Part shown: positions 32,844-44,741 of the stretch, in pieces
Layout of the letters: every line of letters begins with the position of its first letter
How positions within the stretch are numbered: the stretch's first letter is position 1
NCBI GenBank assembly: GCA_913045175.1
Contig: CAJWQG010000022.1
Location: 1-53,701, forward strand
Source of the DNA: an uncultured Gammaproteobacteria bacterium
Lineage (GTDB): Bacteria > Pseudomonadota > Gammaproteobacteria > Pseudomonadales > Azotimanducaceae
Direction: 5' to 3'
Length of the DNA: 53,701 bases
Translations under genes and position numbers: made by a program
Notes under the pieces: generated by a model
The model's database searches: none
Told to the model about the DNA's origin: nothing
What the model saw: only the letters and a program-made list of their open reading frames with translations

Positions 32844-33617
32844 ATGTCAGTGATATTGGCGATCGCCAATCAGAAGGGTGGCGTCGGAAAGACGACGACC
32901 AGTATTAATCTGGCAGCGTCCCTTGCAGCCATGCGGCGCGAAGTATTGCTGGTAGACCTTGATCCCCAGGGCAATGCCACTACTGGTAGCGGCATTGAGA
33001 AAGGCGATTCTCCCTATTCGACCTATGATGTATTGATTGAAGGACTATCCGTAGATGAGGCCAAGATCAACGTTGAATCGGCCGGCTATCATTTGCTTCC
33101 AGCGAATGCGGACCTGAGTGGCGCTGACGTGGAGTTACTAGATGTTCCAGAGTGGGAGTATCGATTGCGTAGGGCCCTGGCTCCCGTAAACGAACAATAT
33201 GACTACATTATAATAGACTGCCCGCCTTCACTTAGCCTTCTGACGCTGACGGGTCTTGTCGCTTCCGATGGAGTGATTATTCCGATGCAGTGTGAATACT
33301 ACGCGCTGGAGGGTCTGACCGCGCTCATTGGAACGATTTCGCGAATTACTGGCAAGCTGAACCCTGATTTGGAAATCAAAGGCATTGTGCGCACGATGTT
33401 TGACCCGCGTAATCGATTAGCTAAAGAAGTATCAAACGATCTGATAGATCACTTCGGTGACACCGTATTCCATTCCGTGATACCCCGCAATGTAAGGTTG
33501 GCAGAGGCACCAAGTTACGGTGTTCCTATCATGTATTATGATAAACAGTCACGGGGAGCCCGTGGTTATCTGGCGCTTGCAGGCGAATTGGCAAAACGTC
33601 TGGAACAAAAGGATTAA
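32844..33617 (+). CDS. parA: Chromosome partition ATPase ParA (Soj)
   Basis: Walker-type ATPase that forms a gradient on the nucleoid and moves ParB-parS complexes apart. The 257 residues open with a deviant Walker A KGGVGKTTTS (signature K11, K16), followed by LLVDLDPQGNATTG (A') and YIIIDCPPSL (Walker B). There is no N-terminal DNA-binding extension, so it is the chromosomal type. AAGGA precedes the ATG. It is 3 bp before parB. Confidence 0.96.
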   Translation: MSVILAIANQKGGVGKTTTSINLAASLAAMRREVLLVDLDPQGNATTGSGIEKGDSPYSTYDVLIEGLSVDEAKINVESAGYHLLPANADLSGADVELLDVPEWEYRLRRALAPVNEQYDYIIIDCPPSLSLLTLTGLVASDGVIIPMQCEYYALEGLTALIGTISRITGKLNPDLEIKGIVRTMFDPRNRLAKEVSNDLIDHFGDTVFHSVIPRNVRLAEAPSYGVPIMYYDKQSRGARGYLALAGELAKRLEQKD

Positions 33618-33620
33618 TGG

Positions 33621-34466
33621 ATGGTAACTAAAAAGAAAGGTCTCGGGAGAGGACTAGAAGCACTACTTGGCAGCGAGGTTAAGCCAGGCGCCCTTCTCGA
33701 TGAGATCCCTATTGAGCGAATCAAGCCTGGGCGTTTTCAGCCCAGGAAAACATTCGCGGAGGAAGCGTTGGATGAACTCGCGGAATCTATTAGAGGCCAG
33801 GGGGTTGTTCAGCCGATTGTAGTGCGGGAACTAGCTGATACCCAATACGAAATCATAGCCGGAGAGCGTCGTTGGCGGGCTGCCCAGCGAGCGGATCTGG
33901 TGAAGATACCGGCAATCATTAGACAGGTAGATGATGAATCGGCGATCGCCATGTCGCTGATCGAGAATATTCAGCGCGAGGATCTTAATCCGATAGAAGA
34001 AGCACAGGCGCTTCAAAGACTGGTTGAGGAATTTGAGTTTACGCACCAGGAACTTGCTAAAGCGGTAGGTAAGAGTCGTGTTTCGGTCACCAATTATCTC
34101 AGGCTCAATGGTTTGTCCCCTATCGTGAAGGAGATGTTAGCCGAAGGGACCGTCGAAATGGGCCATGCCAGGGCACTTTTGTCACTGTCTAATGCGGATC
34201 AGGAGAAAATAGCAAGGGATGTGCGGCGTAGGCAGCTTAGTGTTCGAGAGACAGAAGCCGCTGTGCGTAGGCTTTCGCGGCCGGGTGCAAAGTCAAAAGG
34301 TAAAAAGTCGGCAGACACACGCCACCTGGAAGAAAAACTCGGGGCTCGTATTGGCCAGCCCGTTGCGATACAGCACACAGCCAAGGGAAAAGGCAAGGTG
34401 GTAATCAGCTATACCAACCTCGACGAGCTGGAGGGTATTCTTTCGCATTTTGGGGACCCTGAGTAA
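33621..34466 (+). CDS. parB: Chromosome partition protein ParB
   Basis: CTP-dependent clamp that loads at parS and spreads along DNA. It has 281 residues. The N-terminal KKGLGRGLEALLG is the ParA-stimulating tail. The ParB/Srx CTPase domain contains GQGVVQPIVVR and GERRWRA (81-87). The helix-turn-helix that reads parS lies around ELAKAVGKSRVSVTNYLRL. The C-terminal dimerisation domain ends the protein. A perfect parS is present in recF. Confidence 0.96.
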   Translation: MVTKKKGLGRGLEALLGSEVKPGALLDEIPIERIKPGRFQPRKTFAEEALDELAESIRGQGVVQPIVVRELADTQYEIIAGERRWRAAQRADLVKIPAIIRQVDDESAIAMSLIENIQREDLNPIEEAQALQRLVEEFEFTHQELAKAVGKSRVSVTNYLRLNGLSPIVKEMLAEGTVEMGHARALLSLSNADQEKIARDVRRRQLSVRETEAAVRRLSRPGAKSKGKKSADTRHLEEKLGARIGQPVAIQHTAKGKGKVVISYTNLDELEGILSHFGDPE

Positions 34467-34476
34467 CGCTTAACTG

Positions 34477-34505
34477 TTGCCCAACTAACGCATAGTCTCT
34501 ATACT
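34477..34505 (+). promoter_or_regulatory. Candidate atp operon promoter
   Basis: TTGCCC (34477-34482), a 17-base spacer and TATACT (34500-34505) form a sigma70-type promoter between parB and atpI. The expected start near 34512 would leave only about 8 bases before the atpI ATG at 34520, so either translation starts later or this leader is very short. Confidence 0.6.
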
Positions 34506-34519
34506 CTGACCCCCTATAA

Positions 34520-34945
34520 ATGGGGGCTATACATGGCCCTTTTGTATGTACGGCATTTGTTTTGAAGGAAGCTCTAAACGGAAGTGTCGGCCGGATAGTA
34601 ATTGTTCAGTTTATTGTAATGGTATTAGCCGCGGCCGGGTGTCTATTAATAGACATAGTGGCGGCTTACTCAGCACTGCTGGGTGGTTTGGTCTGTGTAG
34701 TACCAGTTGTATATGCGGCGGCACGTTTTCACGGCAAGACCTTGAAAGAGGGCACTGGATTAACACCTATATTGTTAGGTGAGTTAGGAAAGTTAGCGTT
34801 TTGCATAGCATTATTTGTGGCGGTTTTTGTGTTAATAAAGCCTCTGAATGTTTTGAGTTTTTTCGGTACCTTTATTGGGTTGCAGCTGACTTATATCGCT
34901 GTCCCGGTACTTGGGGTAAACCGGTTAAGAAGTCGGCAAGGCTGA
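34520..34945 (+). CDS. atpI: ATP synthase subunit I
   Basis: Small membrane protein that helps assemble the c ring and stands first in bacterial atp operons. The 141 residues contain four hydrophobic spans: about 27-48, 50-67, 85-105 and 110-128. LLGELGKLAFCIALF and KPLNVLSFFGTFIGLQ resemble other AtpI proteins. The start is uncertain: ATG 34520 has no ribosome site and lies only a few bases past a predicted transcription start. TTG 34562 is an alternative that removes 14 residues. Identification rests on position and topology as much as on motif. Confidence 0.82.
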   Translation: MGAIHGPFVCTAFVLKEALNGSVGRIVIVQFIVMVLAAAGCLLIDIVAAYSALLGGLVCVVPVVYAAARFHGKTLKEGTGLTPILLGELGKLAFCIALFVAVFVLIKPLNVLSFFGTFIGLQLTYIAVPVLGVNRLRSRQG

Positions 34946-34989
34946 AGAAAAGCAAAGAAAAATAAGAGACAAGAAAGGATTACGAATAG

Positions 34990-35844
<855 letters not shown>

Positions 35845-35871
35845 AGTTTAATTCTAAGACGATTAAAGTAG

Positions 35872-36108
<237 letters not shown>

Positions 36109-36169
36109 CATTGGCACCTAGCTATAAGATGCTGCTGTTGCAATGATTAATTGATGGGGTAGAACGAAC

Positions 36170-36640
36170 GTGAATATTAATCTAACAATGTTTGGCCAGA
36201 TGATTTCCTTCGTGATTTTCGTTTGGTTCTGCATGAAGTTTGTGTGGCCATATCTTTCTCAGGCAATGCGCCAACGCCAAAAAATTATTCTAGATGGCTT
36301 AGAAAGAGCATCGGCTGCGGAAAAACAACTTGAGCAAGCCAATGAGGCAGCAGATCTTGAGTTAGAGGACGCCAAGAAGCAGGCGGCGGAGTTGATTGGT
36401 CAGGCCCAAAGCCGAGCCAATCAGATTGTCGAAGAAGCTAAAGGTCAAGCCTCAGAAGAGGCCCAGCGGATCATTCAGGGGGCACAGGGCGATATTGATC
36501 AGGAAATAAATCGAGCTCGAGAAGAGCTTCGTGAACGAGTTGGTGAATTGGCGATAGAGGGTGCCGAGAAGATTCTCGAAAGCAGCGTCGACAAGAGCAC
36601 TCATCAGGATATGCTCAAGAATCTGTCGGCACAGTTGTAG
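36170..36640 (+). CDS. atpF: ATP synthase F0 subunit b
   Basis: Peripheral stalk subunit. It has 156 residues starting at GTG 36170 (MNINLTMFGQMISFVIFVWF), with GGGGT upstream. One membrane span (about 8-27, ending FVWPYL) is followed by a long charged coiled coil rich in A, E, Q and K. It matches E. coli b in length and layout. It ends 2 bp before atpH. Confidence 0.96.
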   Translation: MNINLTMFGQMISFVIFVWFCMKFVWPYLSQAMRQRQKIILDGLERASAAEKQLEQANEAADLELEDAKKQAAELIGQAQSRANQIVEEAKGQASEEAQRIIQGAQGDIDQEINRAREELRERVGELAIEGAEKILESSVDKSTHQDMLKNLSAQL

Positions 36641-36642
36641 AA

Positions 36643-37185
36643 ATGGCCGAAGCAGAACTCGCAACAATCGCAAGACCATACGCCCGAGCAGCGTTCGCGC
36701 ATGCTGTAGAGCAGAAAGTTGGTCTAGGGCGCTGGTCAAGCATGCTTGGATTATTAGCGTCTGCGGTAAGTGAAGGCGTTGTGGCTGAAAGACTCGATGA
36801 TCCAAAGCTAACCACGGAAGACGTCGCTGCTTTCCTCGGGTTGCTGTTGGAAGTAGACATTGATGATGAAGCGCGCAACTTCATCAATGTATTAGCCGAG
36901 TATGGTCGAATCGAATTGCTACCCCACATTGCGGACCAATACGAGCTTTTAAAAGCAGATCACGAAAGAACCATAAACGTCGAAGTTACCAGTGCATATG
37001 AAGTCTCTGACGAAGAGGCAGACAAATTGTCCGCGGCGCTGAAAACTAAGTTACAACGAGATGTTAATTTGACAACGGCGGTCGACGCGTCACTTGTTGG
37101 TGGTGTTGTCATCAAGGCGGAAGACACGGTCATTGATGGATCCATCAGAGGAAAACTGAGAAAACTGTCACAAGCACTACAGTAG
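36643..37185 (+). CDS. atpH: ATP synthase F1 subunit delta
   Basis: Connects the peripheral stalk to the top of F1. The 180 residues start MAEAELATIARPYARAAFAH, the usual delta N-terminus, and end with the conserved GGVVIKAEDTVIDGSIRGKL. It lies between atpF and atpA in the standard order. Confidence 0.96.
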   Translation: MAEAELATIARPYARAAFAHAVEQKVGLGRWSSMLGLLASAVSEGVVAERLDDPKLTTEDVAAFLGLLLEVDIDDEARNFINVLAEYGRIELLPHIADQYELLKADHERTINVEVTSAYEVSDEEADKLSAALKTKLQRDVNLTTAVDASLVGGVVIKAEDTVIDGSIRGKLRKLSQALQ

Positions 37186-37222
37186 GCAGATTAAGAATTA
37201 ATTACATATAAAGGAACGGGAC

Positions 37223-38767
37223 ATGCAACAACTGAATCCTTCCGAGATCAGCGAGATTATCAAGCAACGAATTGCGAATCTCGATGTATCTTCAGAGGCA
37301 CGCAACGAGGGAACAATCGTCAGTGTGTCGGATGGTATTGTGAGAATCCACGGACTCGCCGACGTTCAAAACGGCGAAATGATTGAATTCCCGAATAACC
37401 TCTTCGGCTTTGCATTGAACCTGGAGCGTGACTCGGTCGGTGCGGTGGTTCTGGGTGACTATAAGTCACTTCGAGAAGGGCAAACCGCAAAGTGTACCGG
37501 CAGAATTCTCGAGGTACCTACCGGACCTGAGTTGTTGGGCCGCGTGGTCGATGCGTTGGGTAATCCGATCGATGGCAAGGGCCCCATCAATGCGACTTCG
37601 TCTTCACCTGTCGAGAAGGTAGCCCCTGGTGTTATCGCCAGGCAGCACGTTGATCAGCCGGTACAGACCGGACTCAAATGTATTGACTCGATGATTCCAG
37701 TTGGCCGGGGTCAGCGGGAGCTCATTATTGGAGACCGTCAGACCGGAAAAACAGCCATTGCGATTGATACGATTATCAATCAGCAGGCTTCCGGCATTAA
37801 GTGTGTGTACGTCGCCATCGGTCAGAAGTTCTCGTCTATTGCGAACGTGGTCAGAACACTTGAAGAATACGGGGCGATGGAGAACACGATCGTAGTAGCT
37901 GCAGGTGCGTCTGATCCAGCACCTATGCAATATCTAGCGGCATACTCTGGCTGCTCCATGGGAGAGTACTTCCGTGATCGAGGCGAGGATGCGCTGATTA
38001 TTTATGATGATCTCACCAAACAGGCCTGGGCTTACCGTCAGATTTCTTTGTTGCTCCGTCGTCCTCCTGGACGTGAAGCGTATCCTGGTGATGTTTTTTA
38101 CTTGCACTCGCGTTTATTGGAGCGTGCTGCCAGGGTTAATGCTGATTACGTAGAGCAGCAAACTGGTGGAGAAGTGAAAGGTAAGACCGGTTCGCTAACA
38201 GCCTTGCCGATTATCGAAACCCAAGCGGGTGATGTGTCGGCTTTCGTACCAACGAATGTTATCTCCATTACTGATGGTCAGATATTTTTGGAAACGGACA
38301 TGTTCAATTCGGGTAATCGCCCGGCGATGAATCCGGGTATCTCGGTATCGAGAGTAGGAGGAGATGCCCAGGTTAAGTTCATGTCTAAGATCAGTGGTGG
38401 TATCAAGCTTGCATTAGCGCAGTTCAGGGAACTGGCCGCATTTTCTCAGTTTGCGTCTGATCTTGATGAAGCGACCCGTAGACAGCTTGAGCATGGTGAG
38501 CGCATCTCCGAGTTAATGAAGCAGAAGCAGTACGCACCGATGAGCGTCGCTGATATGGGTGTGGTGTTGTTTGCAGCCAATGAAGGCTATCTCGAAGACG
38601 TAGAGACTGAGAAAGTTCTGGATTTTGAGGCGGCGCTTTTGTCGTACATGAATTCGGAACATGCTGATTTCATGGCTGAGGTAAATGAAAAGGGTGAATA
38701 TAGCGATGAGGTCGTGGAAGCAATGACCAAAGCCCTGGATACGTTTAAGTCAACTCAAACCTGGTAA
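37223..38767 (+). CDS. atpA: ATP synthase F1 subunit alpha
   Basis: Regulatory nucleotide-binding subunit of F1. It has 514 residues (E. coli 513). The P-loop is GDRQTGKT at about 169-176, and the family signature [19 protein letters not shown] is complete. AAAGGAACGGG precedes the ATG. The N-terminus [17 protein letters not shown] is typical of gammaproteobacteria. Confidence 0.98.
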   Translation: MQQLNPSEISEIIKQRIANLDVSSEARNEGTIVSVSDGIVRIHGLADVQNGEMIEFPNNLFGFALNLERDSVGAVVLGDYKSLREGQTAKCTGRILEVPTGPELLGRVVDALGNPIDGKGPINATSSSPVEKVAPGVIARQHVDQPVQTGLKCIDSMIPVGRGQRELIIGDRQTGKTAIAIDTIINQQASGIKCVYVAIGQKFSSIANVVRTLEEYGAMENTIVVAAGASDPAPMQYLAAYSGCSMGEYFRDRGEDALIIYDDLTKQAWAYRQISLLLRRPPGREAYPGDVFYLHSRLLERAARVNADYVEQQTGGEVKGKTGSLTALPIIETQAGDVSAFVPTNVISITDGQIFLETDMFNSGNRPAMNPGISVSRVGGDAQVKFMSKISGGIKLALAQFRELAAFSQFASDLDEATRRQLEHGERISELMKQKQYAPMSVADMGVVLFAANEGYLEDVETEKVLDFEAALLSYMNSEHADFMAEVNEKGEYSDEVVEAMTKALDTFKSTQTW

Positions 38768-38774
38768 CCCGGTA

Positions 38775-39635
38775 ATGGCAGGTACAAAAGAACTTCGCAA
38801 ACAGATTGCGAGTATCCAGAACACTCAAAAGATCACGAGTGCGATGGAAATGGTTGCAGCCAGTAAGATGCGTAAAGCTCAGGAACGTATGGCGCGTGGA
38901 CGTCCGTATTCTGATCATATTAGATCTGTAATTGGGCATGTCGCCAATGCTTCACCAGAGTTCAAACATTCCCTGATGATCGAGCGTGAAGTAAAACGCC
39001 TGGGATACATTATCGTAACGACTGATAAAGGTTTGTGTGGTGGTCTTAACATCAACCTACTGAAAGCGGTGGTCAATGACGTTAAAACCTTTGTCGATAA
39101 GGATATTGAGGTAGACCTTTGCCTGATCGGTAATAAGGGCGCCCAGTTTTTCAGAAGTTACGGGGGTAACGTTGTTGCTGCGTCTAATCACGTAAGTGAA
39201 ACGCCGGCGATATCTGATTTGATTGGTAGTATTAAAGTGATGCTTGATGCCTTCGAAGAAGGTCAGGTTGACAAGATATATCTTGCGAATAACGTGTTTA
39301 TAAATACGATGACGCAGGTTCCAACTATTAGACAGCTAGTGCCGTTGGATCCCGATGAAGATACCGAACTCAAGCATCGCTGGGATTACATCTATGAACC
39401 AGAAGCGCGCCAGTTGGTCGAAGGTTTGGTCAAAAGATTTATTGAAGCGCAGGTTTATCAGGCGGTAGTCGAAAATGGGGCCTGCGAGCAGGCTGCAAAA
39501 ATGATCGCCATGAAAAGTGCGTCTGATAATGCTGGAGAGATGATTGATGAGCTCCAGCTGATCATGAATAACGAAAGACAGTCAGCCATTACGCAGGAAC
39601 TGTCAGAAATAATTGGTGGAGCGGCCGCCGTTTAG
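38775..39635 (+). CDS. atpG: ATP synthase F1 subunit gamma
   Basis: Central rotor shaft. It has 286 residues (E. coli 287). Both terminal helices are conserved: [20 protein letters not shown] with [12 protein letters not shown] at the start, and the signature [17 protein letters not shown]-like end ([20 protein letters not shown]). [14 protein letters not shown] is also typical. It starts 7 bp after atpA. Confidence 0.97.
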   Translation: MAGTKELRKQIASIQNTQKITSAMEMVAASKMRKAQERMARGRPYSDHIRSVIGHVANASPEFKHSLMIEREVKRLGYIIVTTDKGLCGGLNINLLKAVVNDVKTFVDKDIEVDLCLIGNKGAQFFRSYGGNVVAASNHVSETPAISDLIGSIKVMLDAFEEGQVDKIYLANNVFINTMTQVPTIRQLVPLDPDEDTELKHRWDYIYEPEARQLVEGLVKRFIEAQVYQAVVENGACEQAAKMIAMKSASDNAGEMIDELQLIMNNERQSAITQELSEIIGGAAAV

Positions 39636-39673
39636 GTGGGCACTTGCCTGAAACGTCAGGATAAGAGGAATAG

Positions 39674-41053
<1,380 letters not shown>

Positions 41054-41063
41054 AGATTAAATC

Positions 41064-41486
41064 ATGGCTCCTACAGTACTTTGCACCATCGTCAACGCAG
41101 AAGAGGAAATCTACTCTGGCCAGGTGGAGATGGTTATTGCGACGGGTACTATCGGTGAACTGGGTGTCATGCCCGGGCACACCCCTCTTTTGACAGGTGT
41201 CAGACCCGGTCCTGTTCGGCTGATATTAGAAGGCGGAGAGGAAGAAATATTCTTTGCCTCTGGTGGTTACCTTGAGGTTCAGCCAGCTGCAATAACGATT
41301 CTTGCGGACACAGCATTGCGTGCCGATGATGTTGATGAAGCTGCTGCCACGGCAGCACAGCAAAAAGCAGAGCAGGAGTTGGGCGATCAGCATTCGGATC
41401 TTGATTTTGCCAGGGTATCGGCAGACCTTCAGGAGCAGGTGGCCATGCTTAGAACCGTCCGTAAGTTCAGGGAAAGAAAGAGATAA
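41064..41486 (+). CDS. atpC: ATP synthase F1 subunit epsilon
   Basis: Inhibitory and coupling subunit at the foot of the rotor. It has 140 residues. The N-terminal beta sandwich includes GTIGELGVMPGHTPLLTGV and GGYLEVQPAAITILADTA. The C-terminal helical hairpin is present, so ATPase inhibition should be possible. It is the last gene of the atp operon; no clear terminator follows before glmU. Confidence 0.96.
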   Translation: MAPTVLCTIVNAEEEIYSGQVEMVIATGTIGELGVMPGHTPLLTGVRPGPVRLILEGGEEEIFFASGGYLEVQPAAITILADTALRADDVDEAAATAAQQKAEQELGDQHSDLDFARVSADLQEQVAMLRTVRKFRERKR

Positions 41487-41546
41487 ACCCTGCCACCGGC
41501 TAGTCGTTCGGAGTAAACTGCGCTGAACACCAGTGTTGTGTACGAT

Positions 41547-42914
41547 ATGAGCGAGCAAAATCTCGAAGTCTGCATTCTAGCAGCAGGTATGGGAACGCGG
41601 ATGAAGTCGACGATTCCCAAAGCACTGCAGCTTCTTGCTGGAAAACCCCTGTTAAGTCATCTACTTGCAAGTGTACAAGCGCTATCACCCACCAGGATAC
41701 ATGTCGTGGTTGGTCCGGAGGGTGATGCCGTGAAAACCGCGTTTCCCGATGACGACATAAACTGGGTTACCCAGGTCGAAAGGCGGGGTACTGGTCACGC
41801 GTTAATGCAGGCACTGCCAGATATGTCGGATAATTCCAGGGCGCTAATTCTGCTTGGTGATGCACCATTGGTTTCCATTCAGTCCATGATGTCTCTCGTA
41901 GAGGGGGATTCGCCCCTGAGTGTACTTACCGTCCATGTAGATGATCCGACGGGATATGGGCGAATAGTAAGAGGCGGTCCAGATCATATTTTGGAGATTG
42001 TCGAAGAACGCGACATCACGAGAGGACAAGAGGAAATCGACGAAATCAACACCGGTGTGATGTTGGCGGAAGTCAGTGGGTTGCAGGAATGGTTACCGCA
42101 GCTTAAGTCTGATAATGCGCAGAATGAACTGCTGCTCACAGACATTGTGTCGGTTGCCAATCGCGCTTCTCTTAACGTTAGACCTGTGGTGACAGATGAT
42201 GAGGTTGAGGTGACCGGCGTCAATAGTTTTGGTCAGCTTACCGCGCTTGAACGGGCGCTTCAGCGACGGTATGCCCAGCATTTTTTAAGCGAAGGCGTAC
42301 ATATTGTTGATCCTGAACGCTTCGACGTTCGCGGCGATCTGACTTGTGGGAAGGACGTTTTTATTGATGTAAATAATGTTTTTGAAGGCGACGTCACCTT
42401 GGGTGATGGCGTTCGTATTGGTGCCAACTGTCACCTCATTGATACGGTAATAGAGCCAGGTTGCGTTATCAAAGATCACTCTCATCTTGAAGGATGTCGC
42501 GTGGGAGCGCAAAGCCAGGTTGGTCCTTTTGCAAGGCTTCGACCTGGCACTGTATTAAAAGAGTCTGTCGCTATCGGAAACTTTGTGGAAGTTAAGAACT
42601 CAGAGATTGGTAAAGGGACCAAAGCCAGCCATCTGACCTACCTGGGTGATGCCAGTATAGGCGACTCGGTTAATATCGGTGCGGGAACGATAACCTGCAA
42701 TTACGATGGTATTGATAAGCATCGAACGCAGATCGACGACCATGTTTTTGTAGGCTCGAATACAGCGTTTGTTGCGCCTATCGTGATTGGTGCTGGCTCG
42801 ACCATTGGAGCGGGGTCTACCATTACAAAAGATGTTGAAGAGGGCGTTCTTGCGTTATCACGGGGAAAACAGAAAAGCGTGGTAAATTGGAAACCTCCAG
42901 AGGTTAAGAACTAA
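41547..42914 (+). CDS. glmU: Bifunctional UDP-GlcNAc pyrophosphorylase / glucosamine-1-phosphate acetyltransferase
   Basis: Makes UDP-N-acetylglucosamine for peptidoglycan and lipopolysaccharide. ATG 41547 gives 455 residues; an in-frame GTG at 41538 would add three. The N-terminal uridyltransferase domain has LAAGMGTRMKSTIPKALQLL. The C-terminal half is a left-handed beta helix of hexapeptide repeats, with FARLRPGTVL, KNSEIGKGTKASHLTYLGDA and NIGAGTITCNYDG. It shares one base with glmS (TAATG). Confidence 0.97.
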   Translation: MSEQNLEVCILAAGMGTRMKSTIPKALQLLAGKPLLSHLLASVQALSPTRIHVVVGPEGDAVKTAFPDDDINWVTQVERRGTGHALMQALPDMSDNSRALILLGDAPLVSIQSMMSLVEGDSPLSVLTVHVDDPTGYGRIVRGGPDHILEIVEERDITRGQEEIDEINTGVMLAEVSGLQEWLPQLKSDNAQNELLLTDIVSVANRASLNVRPVVTDDEVEVTGVNSFGQLTALERALQRRYAQHFLSEGVHIVDPERFDVRGDLTCGKDVFIDVNNVFEGDVTLGDGVRIGANCHLIDTVIEPGCVIKDHSHLEGCRVGAQSQVGPFARLRPGTVLKESVAIGNFVEVKNSEIGKGTKASHLTYLGDASIGDSVNIGAGTITCNYDGIDKHRTQIDDHVFVGSNTAFVAPIVIGAGSTIGAGSTITKDVEEGVLALSRGKQKSVVNWKPPEVKN

Positions 42915-44737
42915 TGTGTGGCATCGTCGGTGCTGTAACTCAGAGAAATGTATCCGGGATATTGCTCGAGGGTCTGCAGCGGCTGAAATACCGTGGCTAT
43001 GACTCTGCGGGCCTTTGCGTCATTGACCTAGAGGACGGCAGTCTGAATCAGACCCGACGCCTGGGTGATGTTGACGAGTTGTTTAAGGCCTGCGCGACAG
43101 GTCATGAGGGTGTCATTGGAATCGCGCATACGAGATGGGCAACGCATGGCAAACCAACTGAGGCAAACGCACATCCTCACCTGTCAGATGATGTGGTGGG
43201 CGTTGTCCACAACGGCATCATCGAGAATCACGAGAGCCTAAGAGAGGAGTTAGAAGCTGAATACACCTTTGAATCCGATACGGACACTGAAGTTCTTGCG
43301 CATTTACTTAATCGAGAAATAAGTGCGGCTGCGGATTTTCGAGAGGGCGTCTTCAGGGCGTTGAGTCATTTAGAGGGCGCCTATGCGATAGCGGTAATGC
43401 ATGCTGGTTATCCAGATACACTTTTTGCCGCGAGGGTCGGGAGTCCATTGGTCATTGGCCTTGGAATCGGTGAAAACTTTGTCGCATCGGACCCTCAGGC
43501 TCTGCGGCCTGTAACCGATCGGTTTATATATCTTGATGAGGGTGAGGTTGTAGAACTTACCTCGAGCGAAGTTTCTATATTTGGCATCAATCGTGAAGTC
43601 ATTGAACGACGTAGCATAAAGCTAGACGAGAGACAGGATACGGCGAGCAAGGGGAACTTTCGTCATTATATGCTGAAAGAAATCTATGATCAGCCTGACG
43701 CGATAAGGCAAACGCTGGAAGGTCGTTTAACGAGAGATCATGTGCTGGTGCCTGCATTCGGCAATCGCGCTGAAGCGGTGTTTTCCAAGGTTAAAGCGGT
43801 GCAGATAGTTGCCTGTGGCAGTAGTTTCTATACAGGGTTGGTGGCCAAATACTGGTTTGAGCAGCTTGCGGGTATACCTTGTAGTGTGGAAATTGCCAGT
43901 GAGTTGCGTTATCGAAAAATCGCGGTACTACCGGATACCCTGCTCGTCACTATATCTCAATCCGGTGAGACAGCAGATACGCTTGCTGCGCTTAGAGCAG
44001 CTACCCATGAGAACTACCTGGCCAGTTTGTGTCTTTGTAACGTCCCCAACAGCACCATGGTCCGTGAGTCGGATTTAACGCTGATGATCAACGCTGGACT
44101 GGAAGTGTGTGTCGCTTCTACCAAGGCGTTCACCAACCAGCTCGCTGACTTGCTAATGTTAGTCGTGGCGCTTGGACGTTACCATGATATAAATGAAGCG
44201 ACAGAAGTGGAAATTGTCGGCGCGTTACATGAAGTACCCCGACTGTTAACTGAAGTGCTTGAACTTGATACGCAGATTCAACGTATGGCGGAAAAGTTTG
44301 TTGAGAAACATCATGCTTTATTTCTGGGCCGGGGGATTCACTATCCGATTGCGCTTGAGGGAGCGCTGAAACTGAAGGAAATCTCTTATATACATGCAGA
44401 GGGTTATCCTGCTGGTGAACTAAAACATGGCCCGCTTGCGTTAGTAGATGATGACATGCCGGTGGTAGCTGTCGCCCCTGGAGATGAATTACTGGAGAAG
44501 GTGAAGTCCAACCTTCAGGAAGTAAAAGCACGGGGTGGGGAACTATTTATCGTTGGTGACGACCAGTTTGCAGGGGAGGACGATGCTCATGTGGTACGAA
44601 TGCCAGCCTGCCACAATGTCATTTCACCGATTGTTTACACCATGCCGATGCAGTTGCTTGCGTATCATGTCGCCGTGTTTAAAGGGACTGATGTAGACCA
44701 GCCCAGGAATCTGGCTAAATCTGTAACTGTGGAATAG
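42914..44737 (+). CDS. glmS: Glutamine-fructose-6-phosphate aminotransferase
   Basis: First step of hexosamine synthesis. It has 607 residues (E. coli 609). The N-terminal glutaminase has the catalytic cysteine 2 (MCGIVGAV) and HTRWATHGKP. Two SIS sugar-isomerase domains follow (CGSSFYTGL, SQSGETADTLAAL, STKAFTNQL). The end is the canonical DVDQPRNLAKSVTVE. The direct coupling to glmU leaves no long leader between them, so a glmS riboswitch or a processed GlmZ-type site is not evident here. Confidence 0.98.
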   Translation: MCGIVGAVTQRNVSGILLEGLQRLKYRGYDSAGLCVIDLEDGSLNQTRRLGDVDELFKACATGHEGVIGIAHTRWATHGKPTEANAHPHLSDDVVGVVHNGIIENHESLREELEAEYTFESDTDTEVLAHLLNREISAAADFREGVFRALSHLEGAYAIAVMHAGYPDTLFAARVGSPLVIGLGIGENFVASDPQALRPVTDRFIYLDEGEVVELTSSEVSIFGINREVIERRSIKLDERQDTASKGNFRHYMLKEIYDQPDAIRQTLEGRLTRDHVLVPAFGNRAEAVFSKVKAVQIVACGSSFYTGLVAKYWFEQLAGIPCSVEIASELRYRKIAVLPDTLLVTISQSGETADTLAALRAATHENYLASLCLCNVPNSTMVRESDLTLMINAGLEVCVASTKAFTNQLADLLMLVVALGRYHDINEATEVEIVGALHEVPRLLTEVLELDTQIQRMAEKFVEKHHALFLGRGIHYPIALEGALKLKEISYIHAEGYPAGELKHGPLALVDDDMPVVAVAPGDELLEKVKSNLQEVKARGGELFIVGDDQFAGEDDAHVVRMPACHNVISPIVYTMPMQLLAYHVAVFKGTDVDQPRNLAKSVTVE

Positions 44738-44741
44738 GCGC

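Noticed and set aside
41487-41546. A terminator between atpC and glmU
   Set aside because: Only a weak imperfect repeat (CCGGCTAGTCGTTCGG) and no T-run.
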